DNA of 37,036 nucleotides from Nitrospirota bacterium (lineage in GTDB: Bacteria > Nitrospirota > Nitrospiria > JACQBW01). Of this stretch, positions 33,855 to 37,036 are shown piece after piece (within the stretch, counting starts at the first letter, position 1; every line of letters begins with the position of its first letter). A program made the translations under genes and the position numbers. Where the stretch lies: positions 1 through 37,036 of the forward strand of contig JACQBW010000010.1 in NCBI GenBank assembly GCA_016194305.1. The letters are read 5' to 3'. Under the pieces are notes generated by a model. The model was not told the DNA's origin. It did no database searches and saw only the letters and a program-made list of their open reading frames with translations.

Positions 33855-34664
33855 ATGAATCGACGATATCTCCTTTTACTGACTTCATTTCTAATCCTTT
33901 TGCTCTTCACAATTAATGTGGACGGGGGGACAATTATCAAGTCACGTCATGATCTCAGCGCACTCAATTTCAGGGGATATCGAACGGAAACGGGACCGAT
34001 GCAGGGAGCAACGTTTAATGATTATGGCGAAACTTGCATCTATTGCCATACGCCGCATAACAGCAATCCGATTGCCCCATTGTGGAACCGGAATCTCCCG
34101 AATCCATCAGGCTACCAGATGTATTCCAGCCCCAATTTTGATTCCAAAGTGCCGTCGCCCGATGGCATTTCGCTCGCCTGTCTTTCGTGCCATGATGGAA
34201 GCGTGGCGGTTGATTCCGTAGTGAATAAACCAAAATATCATGGATGGCTTGATGCTTCTGTCCATTACAAAATGAACCAGGAGGGGGGAGTCGGTTCCGA
34301 TAGTTGTGGAAAATGCCACAATCGTCTGGAAGGGGCTTATGGTGGTATCGGGGCGACCGGAATCGGAGGTGCCCATGATGCGACAGTACGTTATTTAGCA
34401 CGCGACTTACGAGATGATCATCCTTTTTCGATTGCCTATCCCAATACCGATCTTGACCCGGGATTTAATCAACCGATGCTGGTTAAGAAAGATGGGGGAC
34501 GAATGTTTCCAAATGGTGTGCAAACTTTTGAAGGAAACAAAGTGCAGTGTGCCAGCTGCCATGATCCACATAATCCGGATGAAAAAAATCTCGAAGGGAG
34601 GGATCCGTTCTTGAGGACGAGTAATAGGAATAGTGCGCTGTGTCTGACCTGTCACATCAAGTAA
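33855..34664 (+). CDS. Five-heme c-type cytochrome (doubled CXXCH family)
   Basis: A 269-residue secreted protein with a signal peptide (about 1-24) and five CXXCH heme sites at 61-65 (CIYCH), 109-113 (CLSCH), 151-155 (CGKCH), 232-236 (CASCH) and 263-267 (CLTCH). Several are followed by TPHN, DPHN or DG, as in the paired-CXXCH family. It shares the layout CHTPH...APLWNR...SPNFD...GxSLACLSCHDG with the four-heme protein at 35729-36799, so the two are paralogues. It is a probable periplasmic or outer-surface electron carrier. The 175 bases upstream hold an imperfect palindrome (ACGTTTAGAAACGT) but no clear promoter. Confidence 0.9.
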   Translation: MNRRYLLLLTSFLILLLFTINVDGGTIIKSRHDLSALNFRGYRTETGPMQGATFNDYGETCIYCHTPHNSNPIAPLWNRNLPNPSGYQMYSSPNFDSKVPSPDGISLACLSCHDGSVAVDSVVNKPKYHGWLDASVHYKMNQEGGVGSDSCGKCHNRLEGAYGGIGATGIGGAHDATVRYLARDLRDDHPFSIAYPNTDLDPGFNQPMLVKKDGGRMFPNGVQTFEGNKVQCASCHDPHNPDEKNLEGRDPFLRTSNRNSALCLTCHIK

Positions 34665-34675
34665 ACGTGGTTCTG

Positions 34676-34798
34676 CAGACTGTTGAAAAAACATCATTTG
34701 GGTCGTTCTCGTCGCTCGGCAATCCTCACGTACTGATTCTGTACGCTCCGGTTGCCTCGCTCCTGCGGCCTACCAACTGATGTCTTTTGAACAGTCTG
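34676..34798. repeat. Palindromic intergenic element, copy 3 (123 bp)
   Basis: Terminal inverted repeats CAGACTGTTGAAAAAACATC and GATGTCTTTTGAACAGTCTG flank an inner palindrome with GGCAA...TTGCC and CGTAC...GTACG around TGATTCT. The core (TTCTCG, CTCG, CACGTA, TACGC, TCCG, CTCGC, CTGCGGCC) matches the elements at 23390-23606 in order and spacing, while paired arm bases differ in a compensating way. It lies 11 bases after a cytochrome stop codon, as copy 1 lies directly after one. Confidence 0.85.
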
Positions 34799-34827
34799 GA
34801 AAAGTAAGATGTGTTACTAAAATCTCG

Positions 34828-35732
34828 ATGGAAGTGAAAAGGGTGAAAAAGTTGCCTATAAAAATATATCAATGGGGTTGGGTGGTGGTGGGGGTGATGC
34901 TGATTGCGGCCTGTTCCGCGGTTCCGGTTAAGAAGACGGAGATCATCTGGCCTCTCCCACCTGATCCTCCAAGAATCAAGTTTGTCAGAACCATCGAATC
35001 GGCCGCGGAGGTTGAAAAAAAGAGTTTCGGGAAATCGCTATTAGAATTTCTGGTCGGGAAAGAACCTTTGGTTCATCTTCAAAAACCTTATGCCGTACAT
35101 ACGGACCGGAATGAGCGGGTCTATATTGCGGATTCCGCCTGGCGGAAAATACTGATCTTCGATTACCGGAAAAAAGAGTTTAAATTTCTCGGTCTGGACG
35201 GACCGATCGACTTCGAAGGGTGTATGTGGTGGACACCAAGAAACATAATGTCGACATTTTTGATTATGATGGCAAGCTGATCTCCGAATTTGGCGGCAGG
35301 GGAGTGAACGATGGACAGTTCAATATTCCAACCAATCTTGCTTTAGATGCGGAAGGGAAAGTGTATGTGATGGACACTTTTAATTTCCGTGTTCAAATAT
35401 TTGATGCAGATGGCCATTTTTTATCCAAGTTTGGAAGTGTCGGAACAGGCCTGGGGCAATTTTCAAAAGCAAAGGGGATTGGTGTCGACAGCGAAGGCCA
35501 TATTTATGTGGTCGATGCGTCATTTAACAATATACAGATTTTTAATCAGGAAGGAGAGCTTCTCCTCTTTTTTGGCGATTTCGGAAAGGAGGAGGGAAAA
35601 TTCTTCCTTCCTGCCGGTTTATGGATCGATGAAAACGATCAGATTTTTGTTGCAGATCAATATAACAAGCGCATTGATGTTTTTCAATTTATGGGAGAAA
35701 AATGGAAAGCCAGGGAACAAGCCCGAAAATGA
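34828..35732 (+). pseudogene. NHL-repeat lipoprotein, frameshifted
   Basis: The N-terminal part has a signal with lipobox LIAACS and begins at ATG 34828 (ATG 34780 lies inside the repeat element; GTG 34843 is possible). It runs in one frame to about 35219, and the remainder continues from 35220 in the next frame (VYVVDTKKHNVDIFDYDG) to the stop at 35732. The visible blades repeat every 47 residues, each beginning VYVVD, VYVMD, IYVVD or IFVAD. The interval across the junction is only 34 residues, so about 13 residues are missing together with the frame change: a deletion, not just a single-base slip. Intact, it would be an outer-membrane-attached NHL beta-propeller. Its stop overlaps the next cytochrome start (ATGA). 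Confidence 0.8.
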
Positions 35733-36799
35733 AAAAATATTTCATCAAGGACCCACAGGAATATCTGCTTCGTGAGGGAGCGAAATCGCCGGGATTTCTC
35801 CTCTCGTGGATTCTTGTTTTGCTGATTTCAGGAAGCGCCGCCGCATCCGAAGATATCGCTCATACGAAACATAACCTTGCCGTCAATCCCGACATTCAGG
35901 CAGGAAGCGGAGCGTATAATCTCAACGGCGACATCTGTGTCTTTTGCCATACCCCGCACGGCGGCCGGCTCGATGTGGGAGGAGGGGCGGCTCCCTTGTG
36001 GAATCGAAGGCTCCCGCTTTCTTCTTCGTTTATTCCTTATGACAGTCCGAATTTTGACAAAGCGGGGATCCAGGCGGGTCAACCGAAGGGCGTTTCGCTG
36101 GCCTGCCTCTCTTGCCACGATGGCACGATCGCATTTGATTCTTTGATCAATGCTCCGGGATCAGGAGGTTATTTTGTCAGCAATAAACTTCAGTCCGGAG
36201 GGCCGGGCGTCAATGTCGGTTTGAATTTTTCGGGTCCGGGTGTCGATCCTTCCCTCAAAACCTTTAAACCCGGAAATCGAACGGATAACACGGCGGGCGG
36301 CTTTATCTTTTTTGGATCTGACGGAACGACTCCCAACGGGAATATTGGAGGCACTTCCCCCTTTCCCAATTTGACGGCGGATCTTTCCGATGATCATCCG
36401 GTCGGAATGGCGATTCCTGCCTCGGATCCTCAATTTACCCAGATCCTCTCCAATATCAATATCGCGCCGGGCGGCGATGGACATGCCGCGGGCTCGGGGA
36501 CCAACCATGTTTTCTGGATCACCCGCGATGGCGCGTTACAGCCTGACAAGAGAGACCGGCTTCGGGCTTATCCATCCGATCCGACCAATCCGGATACGCC
36601 CTATATCGAATGTGCGTCGTGTCACAATCCGCATGAAGCCAGCCGGCCACTGGGACAGCCGGCATTAACGGATCCGGTTAATCCCATGACCGTCAACAAT
36701 TCACGATTTTTGCGGGCACCTGATCCGAACCGGCCCGGGGCCAATATGAACGATCGGAACGCAAGCAGCGCCCTATGTTTAAGTTGTCATCAAAAATAG
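35729..36799 (+). CDS. Four-heme c-type cytochrome (doubled CXXCH family)
   Basis: About 356 residues from ATG 35729 (ATG 35702, with GGGAG nearby, is an alternative). After a signal or anchor segment (about 21-39, GFLLSWILVLLISGSAAAS) come four CXXCH sites: CVFCHTPHGG, CLSCHDGT, CASCHNPHE and a terminal CLSCHQK. It parallels the five-heme protein at 33855-34664 but has a long Gly/Pro/Asn-rich insert (about 150-265) between hemes 2 and 3 and lacks the third site. This insert includes DDHPVGMAIP, matching DDHPFSIAYP of the paralogue. It is a probable extracytoplasmic electron carrier, made with the NHL protein. Confidence 0.9.
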   Translation: MKKYFIKDPQEYLLREGAKSPGFLLSWILVLLISGSAAASEDIAHTKHNLAVNPDIQAGSGAYNLNGDICVFCHTPHGGRLDVGGGAAPLWNRRLPLSSSFIPYDSPNFDKAGIQAGQPKGVSLACLSCHDGTIAFDSLINAPGSGGYFVSNKLQSGGPGVNVGLNFSGPGVDPSLKTFKPGNRTDNTAGGFIFFGSDGTTPNGNIGGTSPFPNLTADLSDDHPVGMAIPASDPQFTQILSNINIAPGGDGHAAGSGTNHVFWITRDGALQPDKRDRLRAYPSDPTNPDTPYIECASCHNPHEASRPLGQPALTDPVNPMTVNNSRFLRAPDPNRPGANMNDRNASSALCLSCHQK

Positions 36800-37036
36800 C
36801 ATTTTTTATTTTCATTATTTTTTTAAGCGGAACGGGCATTAGAATTTTTGCGGAGGAGCAAGAGGAGACCCGAATTGTTGCGGAAGTCAATGGTGCTCCC
36901 ATTCGCTTCCCGGCGTTCCAGGAAGAGCTCAAAAAATCGAAGTCGAGTTTAGGGCATCGTGAATTTTCTCCAGAGAGACTGGACGAGATCAAAAGGGATG
37001 TCCTGGATCACCTCATCGGAAAAGAACTCGTTGTGC
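36775..37036 (+). CDS. SurA/PpiC-like peptidyl-prolyl isomerase, 5' part
   Basis: This reading begins at ATG 36775, overlaps the cytochrome end by 25 bases, and runs open to the window edge. A signal peptide (MFKLSSKIAFFIFIIFLSGT...FA) is followed by EETRIVAEVNGAPIRFPAFQ and RLDEIKRDVLDHLIGKELVV, the pattern of the SurA/PrsA N-terminal chaperone domain. The catalytic parvulin domain would lie beyond the window. In several multiheme cytochrome loci such isomerases help fold the exported proteins, which would fit here. Confidence 0.8.
   Translation, partial: MFKLSSKIAFFIFIIFLSGTGIRIFAEEQEETRIVAEVNGAPIRFPAFQEELKKSKSSLGHREFSPERLDEIKRDVLDHLIGKELVV

Overview
The window looks like the chromosome of a Gram-negative, respiring bacterium. 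It encodes a TonB-dependent outer-membrane receptor, several outer-membrane beta-barrel proteins, a complete System I cytochrome c maturation (Ccm) set, two multiheme c-type cytochromes, a monoheme lipoprotein cytochrome and a proton-translocating transhydrogenase. The gene mix would suit Nitrospirota or a similar deep-branching group, but nothing in the sequence fixes the phylum, so that placement is a guess. No tRNA, rRNA, CRISPR array, transposase or phage gene was seen.

Layout. (1) 1-733 (-) is a beta-barrel outer-membrane protein gene cut by the window edge and frameshifted by a 19-bp tandem duplication. (2) 947-3391 (+) is a membrane-bound GGDEF/EAL c-di-GMP enzyme. (3) 3411-9238 (-) is a vitamin B12 uptake locus, btuB-btuF-btuC-btuD plus a dedicated tonB. 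It has two separate cobalamin riboswitches, one before btuB and one before tonB; the tonB one ends in a terminator that touches the start codon. (4) 9305-10429 (-) is a geranylgeranyl-reductase-family flavoprotein. (5) 10516-19276 (-) is a tightly packed cytochrome c maturation cluster: ccmA, B, C, a CcmE-like orphan, ccmE, F, G, H, I, a DUF2007 gene, a ResA/TlpA-like thioredoxin and ccdA. gmd lies just upstream on the same strand. (6) 20375-22959 holds a small membrane protein, a DksA/TraR-type zinc-finger protein, an unrecognised 384-residue protein and a Maf pyrophosphatase that appears to start at ATT. (7) 22989-26108 (+) holds a lipoprotein cytochrome c, two palindromic intergenic repeats, and an iron operon (fur, cupredoxin-like protein, FTR1 permease, outer-membrane protein) behind a Fur-box-like promoter. 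(8) 26110-31764 holds a second outer-membrane protein, a CbiX/SirB chelatase with a membrane partner, pntAA-pntAB-pntB and rplI. (9) 31772-37036 holds a pseudopilin-like protein, a beta-propeller protein, then a five-heme cytochrome, a palindromic repeat, a broken NHL-repeat lipoprotein, a four-heme cytochrome and the start of a SurA/PpiC-like isomerase.

How it fits together. The Ccm cluster would mature the cytochromes found in sections 7 and 9. Iron uptake (fur-FTR1) and a CbiX-type chelatase supply heme, siroheme or cobalamin chemistry, and the btu locus imports corrinoids under B12 control. The last 3 kb, with its multiheme cytochromes, beta-propeller/NHL lipoprotein and periplasmic isomerase, resembles part of an extracytoplasmic electron-transfer locus whose remainder lies beyond the window.

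The most unusual points are the CcmE-like protein without the heme-binding His/Tyr in the slot where ccmD usually lies, the ATT start of maf, the family of about 124-bp palindromic elements, the riboswitch terminator merged with the tonB ribosome-binding region, and two genes broken by indels (OMP at 1-733, NHL protein at 34828-35732).
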